Source of the DNA: Citrobacter sp.
GTDB taxonomy: Bacteria; Pseudomonadota; Gammaproteobacteria; Enterobacterales; Enterobacteriaceae
Length of the DNA stretch: 64,000 nucleotides
Assembly (NCBI GenBank): GCA_019415335.1
Contig: DXKH01000070.1
Span: 1-64,000, forward strand
Direction: 5' to 3'
Shown: piece by piece, positions 55,430 to 64,000 of the stretch
How the letters are laid out: the number at the start of each line of letters is the position of its first letter
Numbering within the stretch: the stretch's first letter is position 1
Translations under genes and position numbers: made by a program
The notes under the pieces: model-generated
Databases searched by the model: none
Seen by the model: the letters and a program-made list of their open reading frames with translations, nothing else
Told to the model about the DNA's origin: nothing

Positions 55430-55952
55430 TGTGACACCTTCTTAGAAGCGTTCGTGTCCTTACCAGCGGACCCTTGCTGGTCGTAGAGTACAACGACACC
55501 TACTATAGGAAGAGGCCGCTGAAAATTGTTGGCAAACTGAGCATTCTGAGACCTGGAAAAATCGTGTTGTTATAGCAATTTTTTGCCATTAATTTATTCA
55601 GAAGCAGCATGCAGAGTGCCTGAATGTAATTAACCAGGACGTTTCTTGATAATAAAATTTAGTTATCTGAAGATTCTTCTTTTCCAATCAATGTCACAAA
55701 TCGATTTTCTCGCATAGCAAACTAAATTAATACTGTCACCCTCAAAAATGTAAATATGGAATAGCAAAAGCCAAAATATCATATTTATTATGATTATTAA
55801 AACCAATAAAAACAACAAGATAAAATACAACAAGGCAAATTTATCACATTCACAGCCCACTAATTTTTCACCCTGAGTTTCAAGTCAGCCATTCTTTTTC
55901 CTCGCTTCTTTTTATAGTCGTGATTATCGGGACAAACCCAGGCGAGGTCTTT
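55430..55952. other. Divergent pduF-pduA control region
   Basis: A 523-bp AT-rich stretch holding the divergent promoters of pduF and the pdu operon. No gene is supported: a hydrophobic 65-codon leftward frame (55663-55860) is a by-product of AT richness. I could not locate PocR repeats like those near cbiA here, nor a full CRP site; only a half site (TCACA) near 55846 is visible. Confidence 0.5.
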
Positions 55953-56237
55953 ATGCAACAAGAAGCATTAGGAATGGTAGAAACCAAAGGCTTAACTGCA
56001 GCCATAGAGGCCGCAGATGCAATGGTGAAGTCAGCCAATGTCATGTTGGTCGGCTACGAAAAAATTGGCTCAGGGCTGGTAACCGTCATCGTTCGCGGTG
56101 ATGTCGGTGCCGTAAAAGCGGCGACCGATGCGGGCGCTGCCGCTGCGCGCAACGTGGGAGAAGTGAAAGCCGTACACGTGATTCCACGCCCTCATACCGA
56201 TGTTGAAAAAATCTTACCGAAGGGAATTAACCCATGA
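55953..56237 (+). CDS. pduA: Microcompartment shell protein PduA
   Basis: 94 aa from ATG 55953 ([13 protein letters not shown]), with GCGAGGTC upstream; the frame opens earlier but without homology. A single BMC domain whose hexamers tile the shell facets; the central pore (KIGSGLV region) lets propanediol pass. It is a close paralogue of PduJ, 6 kb downstream. First gene of the pdu operon; its stop overlaps the pduB start (ATGA). Confidence 0.97.
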   Translation: MQQEALGMVETKGLTAAIEAADAMVKSANVMLVGYEKIGSGLVTVIVRGDVGAVKAATDAGAAAARNVGEVKAVHVIPRPHTDVEKILPKGINP

Positions 56238-57046
56238 GCAGCAATGAACTGGTTGAACAGATCATGGCGCAGGTCATTGCCCGTGTGGCAACACCTGATC
56301 AAGCGGGTATCCCTGATAAAACCCATCCAAAACGAGAGACGGCTATGGCAGAGAAGAGCTGCAGTTTAACGGAATTTGTTGGCACCGCGATTGGCGACAC
56401 CGTAGGTCTGGTGATTGCAAACGTAGACAGTGCCCTGTTGGAAGCAATGAAGCTTGAGAAGCGCTATCGCTCCATCGGCATCCTTGGTGCGCGTACCGGC
56501 GCGGGTCCACACATTATGGCGGCTGACGAAGCGGTCAAAGCCACCAATACCGAAGTGGTAAGCATTGAACTTCCCCGCGATACCAAAGGCGGCGCGGGTC
56601 ACGGTTCGCTCATCATCATCGGCGGTAACGACGTTTCCGACGTGAAGCGCGGAATCGAAGTGGCGCTGAAAGAACTCGACCGTACCTTCGGCGATGTGTA
56701 TGGCAACGAAGCCGGACACCTCGAACTGCAGTACACCGCCCGCGCCAGCTACGCGCTGGAAAAAGCCTTTGGTGCGCCGGTTGGCCGTGCCTGCGGCGTG
56801 ATCGTCGGTGCTCCGGCATCTGTCGGCGTGCTAATGGCGGATACCGCACTGAAAGCCGCGAACGTTGAAGTCGTGGCTTACAGCTCTCCGGCGCATGGCA
56901 CCAGCTTCAGTAACGAAGCAATCCTGGTGATCTCCGGCGACTCCGGCGCAGTGCGTCAGGCGGTCATCTCAGCGCGAGAAATCGGTAAAACCGTCCTTGC
57001 GACCCTCGGCTCAGAACCGAAAAACGATCGCCCGTCCTACATCTGA
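56234..57046 (+). CDS. pduB: Microcompartment shell protein PduB
   Basis: 270 aa with two BMC domains in tandem, forming trimers. The N-terminal 37 residues are present only in the long form and are known to tie the shell to the enzyme core. An internal start (ATG at 56345, residue 38, [11 protein letters not shown], with GAGAGACG upstream) would give the short form PduB', as in Salmonella. It overlaps pduA by 4 bases. Confidence 0.97.
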   Translation: MSSNELVEQIMAQVIARVATPDQAGIPDKTHPKRETAMAEKSCSLTEFVGTAIGDTVGLVIANVDSALLEAMKLEKRYRSIGILGARTGAGPHIMAADEAVKATNTEVVSIELPRDTKGGAGHGSLIIIGGNDVSDVKRGIEVALKELDRTFGDVYGNEAGHLELQYTARASYALEKAFGAPVGRACGVIVGAPASVGVLMADTALKAANVEVVAYSSPAHGTSFSNEAILVISGDSGAVRQAVISAREIGKTVLATLGSEPKNDRPSYI

Positions 57047-57064
57047 ACTCCGTGAGGCTCATTC

Positions 57065-58729
57065 ATGAGATCGAAAAGATTTGAAGCACTGGCGAAACGC
57101 CCTGTCAATCAGGACGGATTCGTTAAGGAGTGGATCGAAGAAGGCTTCATTGCGATGGAAAGCCCGAACGATCCTAAGCCGTCGATTAAAATCGTTAACG
57201 GCGCCGTCACTGAACTTGATGGCAAATCGGTCAGCCAGTTTGACCTGATTGACCACTTCATTGCCCGCTATGGCATCAACCTGGCGCGCGCCGAAGAAGT
57301 GATGGCGATGGACTCCGTTAAGCTCGCCAACATGCTGTGCGATCCTAACGTCAAACGTCGCGACATTGTGCCACTGACAACGGCGATGACCCCGGCAAAA
57401 ATTGTCGAAGTGGTGTCGCACATGAACGTGGTTGAGATGATGATGGCGATGCAAAAAATGCGCGCACGTCGTACGCCATCTCAACAGGCTCACGTCACCA
57501 ACGTCAAAGATAACCCGGTGCAGATTGCGGCCGACGCCGCAGAAGGTGCATGGCGCGGATTTGATGAGCAGGAGACGACCGTGGCCGTGGCGCGTTATGC
57601 CCCGTTCAACGCTATTGCTCTGCTCGTGGGTTCCCAGGTGGGTCGTCCGGGCGTATTGACACAATGTTCGCTGGAAGAAGCCACCGAACTGAAACTCGGC
57701 ATGCTGGGACATACCTGCTACGCCGAAACCATTTCCGTCTACGGTACCGAACCGGTCTTTACCGACGGTGATGACACGCCGTGGTCAAAAGGTTTCCTCG
57801 CCTCTTCATACGCCTCCCGTGGTTTGAAAATGCGCTTCACCTCCGGTTCAGGTTCCGAAGTGCAGATGGGCTATGCCGAAGGCAAATCCATGCTCTATCT
57901 GGAAGCGCGCTGCATTTACATCACCAAAGCGGCGGGCGTGCAGGGTCTGCAAAACGGCTCGGTAAGCTGCATCGGCGTTCCGTCTGCGGTTCCATCAGGG
58001 ATCCGTGCAGTACTGGCAGAAAACCTGATCTGTTCATCACTGGATCTGGAATGCGCCTCCAGTAACGACCAGACCTTCACCCACTCCGATATGCGTCGTA
58101 CCGCGCGTCTGCTGATGCAGTTCCTGCCGGGTACTGACTTTATCTCTTCCGGTTATTCCGCCGTGCCGAACTACGACAACATGTTCGCGGGCTCCAACGA
58201 AGATGCGGAAGACTTCGATGACTACAACGTTATCCAGCGCGACCTGAAAGTGGACGGTGGTCTGCGTCCGGTGCGTGAAGAGGACGTCATCGCCATTCGT
58301 AACAAAGCAGCACGCGCTCTGCAGGCGGTTTTCGCCGGCATGGGTCTGCCGCCGATTACGGATGAAGAAGTCGAAGCCGCAACCTACGCGCACGGCTCAA
58401 AAGATATGCCTGAACGTAACATCGTTGAGGACATCAAGTTTGCGCAGGAAATCATCAACAAAAACCGCAACGGTCTGGAAGTGGTGAAAGCGCTGGCTCA
58501 GGGCGGCTTTACCGATGTCGCGCAGGACATGCTCAACATCCAGAAAGCCAAGTTAACCGGGGACTATCTGCATACCTCCGCCATTATCGTCGGCGACGGA
58601 CAAGTACTCTCGGCAGTCAATGACGTCAACGATTATGCCGGTCCGGCAACAGGTTATCGCCTGCAAGGCGAACGCTGGGAAGAAATTAAGAACATCCCTG
58701 GCGCACTTGATCCCAACGAGCTTGGCTAA
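57065..58729 (+). CDS. pduC: Diol dehydratase large subunit PduC
   Basis: 554 aa. Large subunit of adenosylcobalamin-dependent propanediol dehydratase, which turns 1,2-propanediol into propionaldehyde. The TIM-barrel features include RRTPSQQAHVTNVKDNP, the AEGAWRGFDEQETT active-site region, and SGSGSEVQMGYAEGKSMLYLEARC. It lies inside the microcompartment. A GTGAGG segment precedes the ATG. Confidence 0.97.
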   Translation: MRSKRFEALAKRPVNQDGFVKEWIEEGFIAMESPNDPKPSIKIVNGAVTELDGKSVSQFDLIDHFIARYGINLARAEEVMAMDSVKLANMLCDPNVKRRDIVPLTTAMTPAKIVEVVSHMNVVEMMMAMQKMRARRTPSQQAHVTNVKDNPVQIAADAAEGAWRGFDEQETTVAVARYAPFNAIALLVGSQVGRPGVLTQCSLEEATELKLGMLGHTCYAETISVYGTEPVFTDGDDTPWSKGFLASSYASRGLKMRFTSGSGSEVQMGYAEGKSMLYLEARCIYITKAAGVQGLQNGSVSCIGVPSAVPSGIRAVLAENLICSSLDLECASSNDQTFTHSDMRRTARLLMQFLPGTDFISSGYSAVPNYDNMFAGSNEDAEDFDDYNVIQRDLKVDGGLRPVREEDVIAIRNKAARALQAVFAGMGLPPITDEEVEAATYAHGSKDMPERNIVEDIKFAQEIINKNRNGLEVVKALAQGGFTDVAQDMLNIQKAKLTGDYLHTSAIIVGDGQVLSAVNDVNDYAGPATGYRLQGERWEEIKNIPGALDPNELG

Positions 58730-58739
58730 GGGGTGAACA

Positions 58740-59408
58740 ATGGAAATTAATGAAAAATTGCTGCGCCAGATTATTGAAGACGTGCTGTCCGAAATGCAGA
58801 CCAGCGATAAGCCCGTCTCATTTCGCGCGCCGGGAACGTCAGCCGTGCCTGCTGCACCGGCCGGTGACAGTTTTCTGACGGAAATTGGCGAGGCGAAACA
58901 GGGTACGCAACAGGATGAAGTGATCATTGCTGTCGGCCCGGCGTTTGGCCTCTCTCAGACCGTGAATATCGTCGGTCTGCCGCATAAAAACATTCTGCGC
59001 GAAGTGATTGCCGGGATTGAAGAGGAAGGTATCAAAGCGCGTGTGATTCGCTGCTTTAAATCATCCGATGTGGCCTTCGTTGCCGTTGAGGGTAACCGTC
59101 TGAGTGGCTCTGGCATCTCTATCGGCATTCAGTCAAAAGGCACGACGGTCATCCACCAACAGGGACTGCCGCCGCTGTCCAACCTGGAGCTGTTCCCGCA
59201 GGCCCCGCTGCTGACGCTGGAAACCTATCGCCAGATTGGTAAAAACGCCGCGCGTTATGCCAAGCGTGAATCACCGCAGCCGGTCCCGACGCTGAACGAT
59301 CAGATGGCCCGCCCGAAATATCAGGCTAAGTCCGCCATCTTGCACATTAAAGAGACGAAGTACGTCGTGACGGGCAAAAACCCGCAGGAACTGCGCGTGG
59401 CGCTTTAA
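58740..59408 (+). CDS. pduD: Diol dehydratase medium subunit PduD
   Basis: 222 aa. Medium subunit of the diol dehydratase. The first 18 or so residues ([19 protein letters not shown]) form the amphipathic helix known to target the enzyme into the shell, then a linker rich in A and P, then the cobalamin-contacting domain ([23 protein letters not shown]). It starts 10 bp after pduC. Confidence 0.97.
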   Translation: MEINEKLLRQIIEDVLSEMQTSDKPVSFRAPGTSAVPAAPAGDSFLTEIGEAKQGTQQDEVIIAVGPAFGLSQTVNIVGLPHKNILREVIAGIEEEGIKARVIRCFKSSDVAFVAVEGNRLSGSGISIGIQSKGTTVIHQQGLPPLSNLELFPQAPLLTLETYRQIGKNAARYAKRESPQPVPTLNDQMARPKYQAKSAILHIKETKYVVTGKNPQELRVAL

Positions 59409-59421
59409 TAAGGATCCCTTT

Positions 59422-59943
59422 ATGAATACCGATGCAATTGAATCGATGGTACGGGATGTGTTGAGCCGCATGAACAGCCTGCAGGGCGACACATCAGCCC
59501 CGGCAGTCAGTTCGAGCAGTACGACCCAGACCGCAAAAGTGACCGACTATCCGCTCGCCAGTAAACATCCTGAGTGGGTCAAAACGGCCACCAACAAAAC
59601 GCTGGATGAGTTCACCCTCGAAAACGTTCTGAGCAACAAAGTGACTGCGCAGGATATGCGTATCACGCCGGAAACACTGCGCATTCAGGCGGCTATCGCC
59701 AAAGATGCCGGTCGTGACCGTCTGGCGATGAACTTTGAACGTGCCGCAGAACTGACGGCAGTACCAGACGATCGCATTCTTGAGATCTATAACGCCCTGC
59801 GTCCTTACCGTTCAACGAAAGAAGAACTGCTCGCGATCGCAGACGATCTTGAAAATCGCTATCAGGCCAAAATCTGCGCCGCGTTTGTTCGTGAAGCGGC
59901 AGTGTTGTACGTCGAACGTAAGAAACTGAAAGGCGACGACTAA
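59422..59943 (+). CDS. pduE: Diol dehydratase small subunit PduE
   Basis: 173 aa. Small subunit of the diol dehydratase. An N-terminal helix (AIESMVRDVLSRMNSL) of targeting type, a Ser/Thr-rich linker, then the conserved YPLASKHPEWVKTATNKTLDEFTLENVL and the DIL-EIYNALRPYRST region. It lies between pduD and the reactivase gene pduG. Confidence 0.97.
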   Translation: MNTDAIESMVRDVLSRMNSLQGDTSAPAVSSSSTTQTAKVTDYPLASKHPEWVKTATNKTLDEFTLENVLSNKVTAQDMRITPETLRIQAAIAKDAGRDRLAMNFERAAELTAVPDDRILEIYNALRPYRSTKEELLAIADDLENRYQAKICAAFVREAAVLYVERKKLKGDD

Positions 59944-59952
59944 GGAAAGGTC

Positions 59953-61785
59953 ATGAGATATATAGCTGGCATTGATATCGGCAACTCATCCACAGAAGTC
60001 GCCCTGGCGACGCTGGATGGCACTGGCGCGCTCACCATTACCGGTAGCGCGCTGGCGGAAACCACCGGGATAAAAGGCACATTGCGTAATGTGTTTGGGA
60101 TTCAGGAGGCGCTCACGCTTGCGGCTAACCATGCAGGCATCAATGTCAGCGATATCTCGCTTATCCGTATCAACGAAGCCACTCCGGTGATTGGTGATGT
60201 CGCGATGGAAACCATCACGGAAACCATTATCACCGAATCCACCATGATCGGTCATAACCCGAAAACACCGGGCGGTGTCGGTCTGGGTGTGGGCATCACT
60301 ATCACGCCGGAAGAGTTACTCACCCGACCGGCGGATACGCCGTTAATTCTGGTGGTGTCATCAGCCTTCGATTTCGCTGATGTCGCCACCATGATTAACG
60401 CCTCTGTCCGCGCCGGTTATCAGTTAACCGGGGTCATTTTGCAACAGGACGATGGCGTTCTGGTCAGTAACCGACTGGAGAAGCCCCTGCCCATCGTTGA
60501 CGAAGTGCTGTACATCGACCGTATCCCGCTGGGAATGCTGGCCGCCATTGAGGTCGCCGTACCCGGTAAAGTTATCGAAACGCTGTCAAACCCTTATGGC
60601 ATTGCGACGGTATTTAATCTCAACGCGGACGAAACCAAAAACATTGTTCCGATGGCGCGAGCGCTGATTGGCAACCGTTCCGCCGTGGTGGTGAAAACTC
60701 CGTCGGGAGATGTTAAAGCACGCGCCATTCCTGCCGGAAACATAGAACTGCAGTCACAAGGACGCACGCTACGCGTCGATGTCGCCGCGGGTGCCGACGC
60801 CATTATGAAAGCGGTCGGCGACTGCCCGAAACTGGACAACGTCACCGGTGAAGCGGGCACCAATATTGGCGGTATGCTGGAACACGTACGCCAGACGATG
60901 GCGGAACTGACCAACAAACCAAGCAACGAAATTTTTATCCAGGATTTGCTGGCCGTAGATACCTCCGTTCCGGTCAGCGTCACCGGTGGACTGGCCGGTG
61001 AATTTTCTCTGGAACAGGCCGTCGGTATCGCCTCGATGGTGAAATCAGACCGTCTGCAGATGGCGATGATCGCCAGCGAAATCAAAGAAAAGCTGAACGT
61101 AGACGTGCAGGTTGGCGGCGCAGAAGCCGAAGCCGCGATTCTGGGTGCGCTCACCACGCCCGGTACCACGCGTCCGCTGGCAATTCTGGACTTAGGCGCG
61201 GGCTCAACCGACGCCTCGATCATTAATCCTAAAGGCGAAATTATCGCCACCCACCTCGCCGGGGCCGGCGACATGGTCACCATGATCATCGCCCGGGAAC
61301 TGGGACTTGATGACCGCTATCTGGCGGAAGAGATCAAAAAGTATCCGTTAGCCAAGGTCGAAAGCCTGTTCCATCTGCGTCACGAAGACGGCAGCGTTCA
61401 GTTCTTCCCGACGCCACTCCCCCCTGCGGTGTTTGCCCGCGTCTGTGTGGTCAAACCGGATGAACTGGTGCCGCTGCCCGGCGATCTCGCGCTGGAGAAA
61501 GTTCGCGCCATTCGCCGCAGTGCCAAAGAGCGGGTGTTTGTCACCAACGCCCTGCGCGCACTGCGACAGGTCAGCCCGACGGGCAATATCCGCGACATTC
61601 CGTTTGTCGTTCTGGTCGGCGGTTCCTCACTGGACTTTGAAGTACCGCAGCTGGTGACGGACGCCCTCGCGCATTATCGCCTGGTGGCCGGACGCGGAAA
61701 CATTCGTGGTACCGAAGGCCCGCGAAACGCGGTAGCGACGGGCCTCATCCTCTCCTGGCATAAGGAGTTTGCCCATGGACAGTAG
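59953..61785 (+). CDS. pduG: Diol dehydratase reactivase large subunit PduG
   Basis: 610 aa. An ATP-dependent, Hsp70-like chaperone that expels damaged B12 from the dehydratase. IAGIDIGNSSTEVALA at the start and LAILDLGAGSTDASII later are the two phosphate-binding motifs of the actin/Hsp70 fold; LVGGSSLDFEVPQL is the adenosine motif. It works with PduH, whose start overlaps its end. Confidence 0.97.
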   Translation: MRYIAGIDIGNSSTEVALATLDGTGALTITGSALAETTGIKGTLRNVFGIQEALTLAANHAGINVSDISLIRINEATPVIGDVAMETITETIITESTMIGHNPKTPGGVGLGVGITITPEELLTRPADTPLILVVSSAFDFADVATMINASVRAGYQLTGVILQQDDGVLVSNRLEKPLPIVDEVLYIDRIPLGMLAAIEVAVPGKVIETLSNPYGIATVFNLNADETKNIVPMARALIGNRSAVVVKTPSGDVKARAIPAGNIELQSQGRTLRVDVAAGADAIMKAVGDCPKLDNVTGEAGTNIGGMLEHVRQTMAELTNKPSNEIFIQDLLAVDTSVPVSVTGGLAGEFSLEQAVGIASMVKSDRLQMAMIASEIKEKLNVDVQVGGAEAEAAILGALTTPGTTRPLAILDLGAGSTDASIINPKGEIIATHLAGAGDMVTMIIARELGLDDRYLAEEIKKYPLAKVESLFHLRHEDGSVQFFPTPLPPAVFARVCVVKPDELVPLPGDLALEKVRAIRRSAKERVFVTNALRALRQVSPTGNIRDIPFVVLVGGSSLDFEVPQLVTDALAHYRLVAGRGNIRGTEGPRNAVATGLILSWHKEFAHGQ

Positions 61786-62125
61786 CGTCACCACGCCTGC
61801 CATTGTGATTTCGACCATCGGCGACTGCCTTTCTGTCTGGAAAGAGGTGTTGCTCGGTATTGAAGAAGAAGGCATCCCGTTTGTGATTCAACAGCAGGCC
61901 GCGGGAGACGTTGTTCAGAGCGCATGGCAGGCAGCCCGCATGTCGCCGCTACTGGTTGGCATCGCCTGCAACGAAGAAACCCTGGTCGTGCACTACAAAA
62001 ATTTACCCACTTCAGCGCCGCTTTTTACGCTGACGTATCGCCAAAACAGCCTTGACCGGCGAAGTACTGGAAACAACGCGGCAAGGTTAGTCAAAGGGAT
62101 CCCCTTCCGGGATCTCAATGCTTAA
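61775..62125 (+). CDS. pduH: Diol dehydratase reactivase small subunit PduH
   Basis: 116 aa from ATG 61775, within the last codons of pduG; an ATG 6 bases earlier is possible. It has the small-subunit fold resembling the beta subunit of the dehydratase ([33 protein letters not shown]) and swaps with it during reactivation. A short basic C-terminus ends before pduJ. Confidence 0.95.
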   Translation: MDSSVTTPAIVISTIGDCLSVWKEVLLGIEEEGIPFVIQQQAAGDVVQSAWQAARMSPLLVGIACNEETLVVHYKNLPTSAPLFTLTYRQNSLDRRSTGNNAARLVKGIPFRDLNA

Positions 62126-62144
62126 TCCACAGGAGAATTGCAGT

Positions 62145-62420
62145 ATGAATAACGCACTGGGTCTGGTTGAAACAAAAGGGTTGGTCGGCGCGATTGAAGC
62201 CGCAGATGCCATGGTGAAATCCGCCAACGTGCAACTGGTCGGTTACGAAAAAATCGGCTCTGGTCTGGTAACCGTCATGGTTCGCGGTGACGTCGGCGCC
62301 GTTAAAGCCGCCGTTGATGCAGGCTGCGCGGCAGCAAGCGTCGTAGGTGAGGTGAAATCCAGCCACGTCATCCCGCGTCCGCACAGCGACGTTGAGGCTA
62401 TTTTACCGAAATCGGCCTGA
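62145..62420 (+). CDS. pduJ: Microcompartment shell protein PduJ
   Basis: 91 aa from ATG 62145 ([19 protein letters not shown] upstream). A single BMC domain nearly identical to PduA over residues 5-85, one of the most abundant shell proteins. The high DNA similarity to pduA makes the pair a potential recombination substrate. Confidence 0.97.
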   Translation: MNNALGLVETKGLVGAIEAADAMVKSANVQLVGYEKIGSGLVTVMVRGDVGAVKAAVDAGCAAASVVGEVKSSHVIPRPHSDVEAILPKSA

Positions 62421-62443
62421 GTACTATCGAAAAGGAGCACAGC

Positions 62444-62935
62444 GTGAAGCAATCACTGGGATTACTCGAAGTTAGTGGTCTGGCATTAGCCATCTGTTGC
62501 GCAGATGCCATGGCGAAAGCGGCTTCCATCACGCTGGTTGGCCTTGAAAAAACCAACGGTTCAGGCTGGACGGTGATCAAGATCGCCGGTGATGTGGCAT
62601 CAGTACAGTCTGCCATCATCACCGGTGCTCATCTCGCCGAACAGCAAGATGGCCTGGTCGCGCATAAAGTGATCGCCAGACCTGGCGAGGGCATTCTTTC
62701 CCGCGCGACGGCTGCCACGCCGGCGCCTGTATCAGCACCCGCAACGGTGTCTGCACCGGAACCCGTGCCAGCCTCCATCGAAGAACCTGAAACTGAAGTC
62801 GTTGTAGAAGAGTCAGCACCGGAAGCGGCGCCTGAAGACGGGATAATCAGCTGCAATTTGTGTCTGGACCCGGCCTGTAAGCGCCAGAAAGGCGAACCCC
62901 GGTCGCTCTGCCTGCATTCAGGTAAACGAGGTTAA
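62444..62935 (+). CDS. pduK: Microcompartment shell protein PduK
   Basis: 163 aa. An N-terminal BMC domain (residues 1-90), an A/P/E-rich linker (about 95-135), and a C-terminal cysteine set (CNLC, then PACK, then SLCLHS) that fits an iron-sulphur or other metal site. A minor shell component. The reading starts at a GTG codon (62444) after AAAAGGAGCAC. Confidence 0.95.
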   Translation: MKQSLGLLEVSGLALAICCADAMAKAASITLVGLEKTNGSGWTVIKIAGDVASVQSAIITGAHLAEQQDGLVAHKVIARPGEGILSRATAATPAPVSAPATVSAPEPVPASIEEPETEVVVEESAPEAAPEDGIISCNLCLDPACKRQKGEPRSLCLHSGKRG

Positions 62936-62940
62936 GCGTA

Positions 62941-63573
62941 ATGGATAAGCAACTTCTGGAAACGACGGTCAGCAAAGTGCTGAATGAATTGCGGGATCGC
63001 CCTATTCCACTGGGCGTTTCCAACCGTCATATCCACCTTAGCGCTGAGGATTATGCCCGGCTTTTTCCGGGACATCCAATTAGTGAGAAAAAAGGGCTAC
63101 TGCAGCCGGGACAGTACGCGGCTGAGCAAACCGTCACGTTAGTGGGGCCAAAAGGTCAACTGAAAAATGTCCGCCTGCTGGGGCCGCTGCGTAGCACCAG
63201 TCAGGTGGAGATTTCGCGCACGGATGCCAGAACGCTGGGTATCGCCGCGCCGTTGCGGATGTCCGGAAATCTCAAAGGTACGCCGGGTGTTCGCCTCGTG
63301 AGCCCCTTTGGCGAACTCGAACTCCCCTCCGGGGTGATCGTCGCCCAGCGCCACATTCATATGTCGCCGCTGGATGCGCTGATCCTGCGCGTTGCTCACG
63401 GTGATAGCGTCAGTGTCGCCATTGAGGGCACCGATCGTCGGCTGATCTTCGACAACGTTGCGGTACGCGTTTCCCCCGACATGCGCCTGGAGATGCATAT
63501 TGATACCGACGAGGCCAATGCCGCCGGAGCAGATGACGCCAGTGCTTTCGTCACGCTGGTGACACCGCGATGA
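62941..63573 (+). CDS. pduL: Phosphotransacylase PduL
   Basis: 210 aa. Converts propionyl-CoA to propionyl phosphate, recycling CoA inside the shell. The N-terminal helix (LLETTVSKVLNELR) is the encapsulation peptide. IPLGVSNRHIHLSAEDYA and VIVAQRHIHMSPLDAL hold the two histidine pairs that bind the zinc ions. It is the founding member of a phosphotransacylase class unrelated to Pta. It overlaps pduM by 4 bases. Confidence 0.97.
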   Translation: MDKQLLETTVSKVLNELRDRPIPLGVSNRHIHLSAEDYARLFPGHPISEKKGLLQPGQYAAEQTVTLVGPKGQLKNVRLLGPLRSTSQVEISRTDARTLGIAAPLRMSGNLKGTPGVRLVSPFGELELPSGVIVAQRHIHMSPLDALILRVAHGDSVSVAIEGTDRRLIFDNVAVRVSPDMRLEMHIDTDEANAAGADDASAFVTLVTPR

Positions 63574-64000
63574 ACGGCGATCTGTTGCAGCGAATCGTCG
63601 AGGAGGTGGTCTCCCGCCTGCAACGTCGTGCGCAAAGCACCGTCACGCTGAGCGTCGCGCAACTGCGGGAAACTTCGTCCCGCGCGCTGTTCTCTCGGTA
63701 TGCCTCTGTACATATTTTGCAGGTCGATCTGCCTCTGCTGGAGCAGATCGCCGACAACGATTCGTCGCATGCTGCCGCCGTGATGATCCATGAGGCGCTG
63801 GCATTTGGCCTGCGGGTGCAACTCTCACTGCAACGCCGGTTACTGCCCGCCGTGCCAGTGAAAAAACTGGCCCGACTGCCGCTGGTTCTCTGTGACGAAC
63901 AGGGGCAGCCGATCATGCTGCATCCCGCCCGACTGTTAAGTTATGCCGATGTTGCCCCGTTACCCGCAGGGTTGCTGGTACTGCATCGCAAATGTGTTGT
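63570..64000 (+). CDS. pduM: Microcompartment assembly protein PduM, partial
   Basis: The first 143 residues are in the window (MNGDLLQRIVEEVVSRLQRR...); the family length is about 163, so roughly 20 residues lie beyond. PduM is needed for proper microcompartment structure; its biochemical role is not established. An N-terminal amphipathic helix resembles the targeting helices of PduD and PduL. ATGA overlap with pduL. Confidence 0.93.
   Translation, partial: MNGDLLQRIVEEVVSRLQRRAQSTVTLSVAQLRETSSRALFSRYASVHILQVDLPLLEQIADNDSSHAAAVMIHEALAFGLRVQLSLQRRLLPAVPVKKLARLPLVLCDEQGQPIMLHPARLLSYADVAPLPAGLLVLHRKCV

Noticed and set aside
55663..55860. Hydrophobic 65-codon frame between pduF and pduA
   Set aside because: AT-rich DNA read in the right frame gives I/L/F-rich strings; this region is the divergent promoter region of conserved operons.

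Overview
The window looks like the chromosome of an enterobacterium, most likely Citrobacter. Three identical 76-nt tRNA-Asn(GUU) genes sit among cbl, nac, shiA, amn and yeeO. They are followed by erfK, the complete oxygen-independent cobalamin run (cbiA to cobT), pocR, pduF and the start of the pdu operon, in the order I know from Salmonella and Citrobacter. No species-level marker is present, so the genus is an inference from gene order and protein similarity recalled from memory.

Bases 1-20808 are the right part of a genomic island. Its right end is a copy of the tRNA-Asn 3' end at 20789-20808, still followed by the tRNA terminator; the other end and the integrase lie outside the window. 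The island is a stack of defence and anti-defence cargo: a truncated IS, an ArdC-type antirestriction protein, a GC-rich two-gene Hachiman system (hamA, hamB), the wreck of two convergent nuclease genes, a 1079-aa nuclease-like protein, and a tightly packed six-gene operon (12987-20194). That operon encodes a sigma-like factor, a small regulator-like protein, an ImmA/IrrE-UvrD-nuclease fusion, a three-domain ubiquitin-like protein, an E2-E1-like fusion and a DUF6527 protein. Relics of one IS end face it from both sides. This operon is the best candidate for an unusual system in the window.

Bases 20842-28262 are core genome: nitrogen and sulphur LysR regulators (cbl, nac with a sigma-54 promoter), shikimate transporter shiA, AMP nucleosidase amn behind a Pho-box-like site, MATE transporter yeeO, and the tRNA-Asn genes. 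Bases 28263-35191 are a second, decayed island behind the third tRNA-Asn. It holds a broken P4-type integrase, a serine recombinase with two ParB-like proteins, mobilisation genes broken by homopolymer indels, and a decayed IS3-family element that has apparently removed the right attachment site.

Bases 35233-64000 are core metabolism. ErfK is an L,D-transpeptidase. Seventeen cbi genes and cobU, cobS, cobT run leftwards as one long, mostly overlapping operon behind a cobalamin riboswitch; an ERIC element lies between riboswitch and cbiA. PocR controls both this operon and the rightward pdu operon (pduABCDEGHJKL and a partial pduM), whose B12-dependent diol dehydratase works inside a protein microcompartment. 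B12 made by the cbi/cob genes thus supplies the cofactor for propanediol degradation next door.
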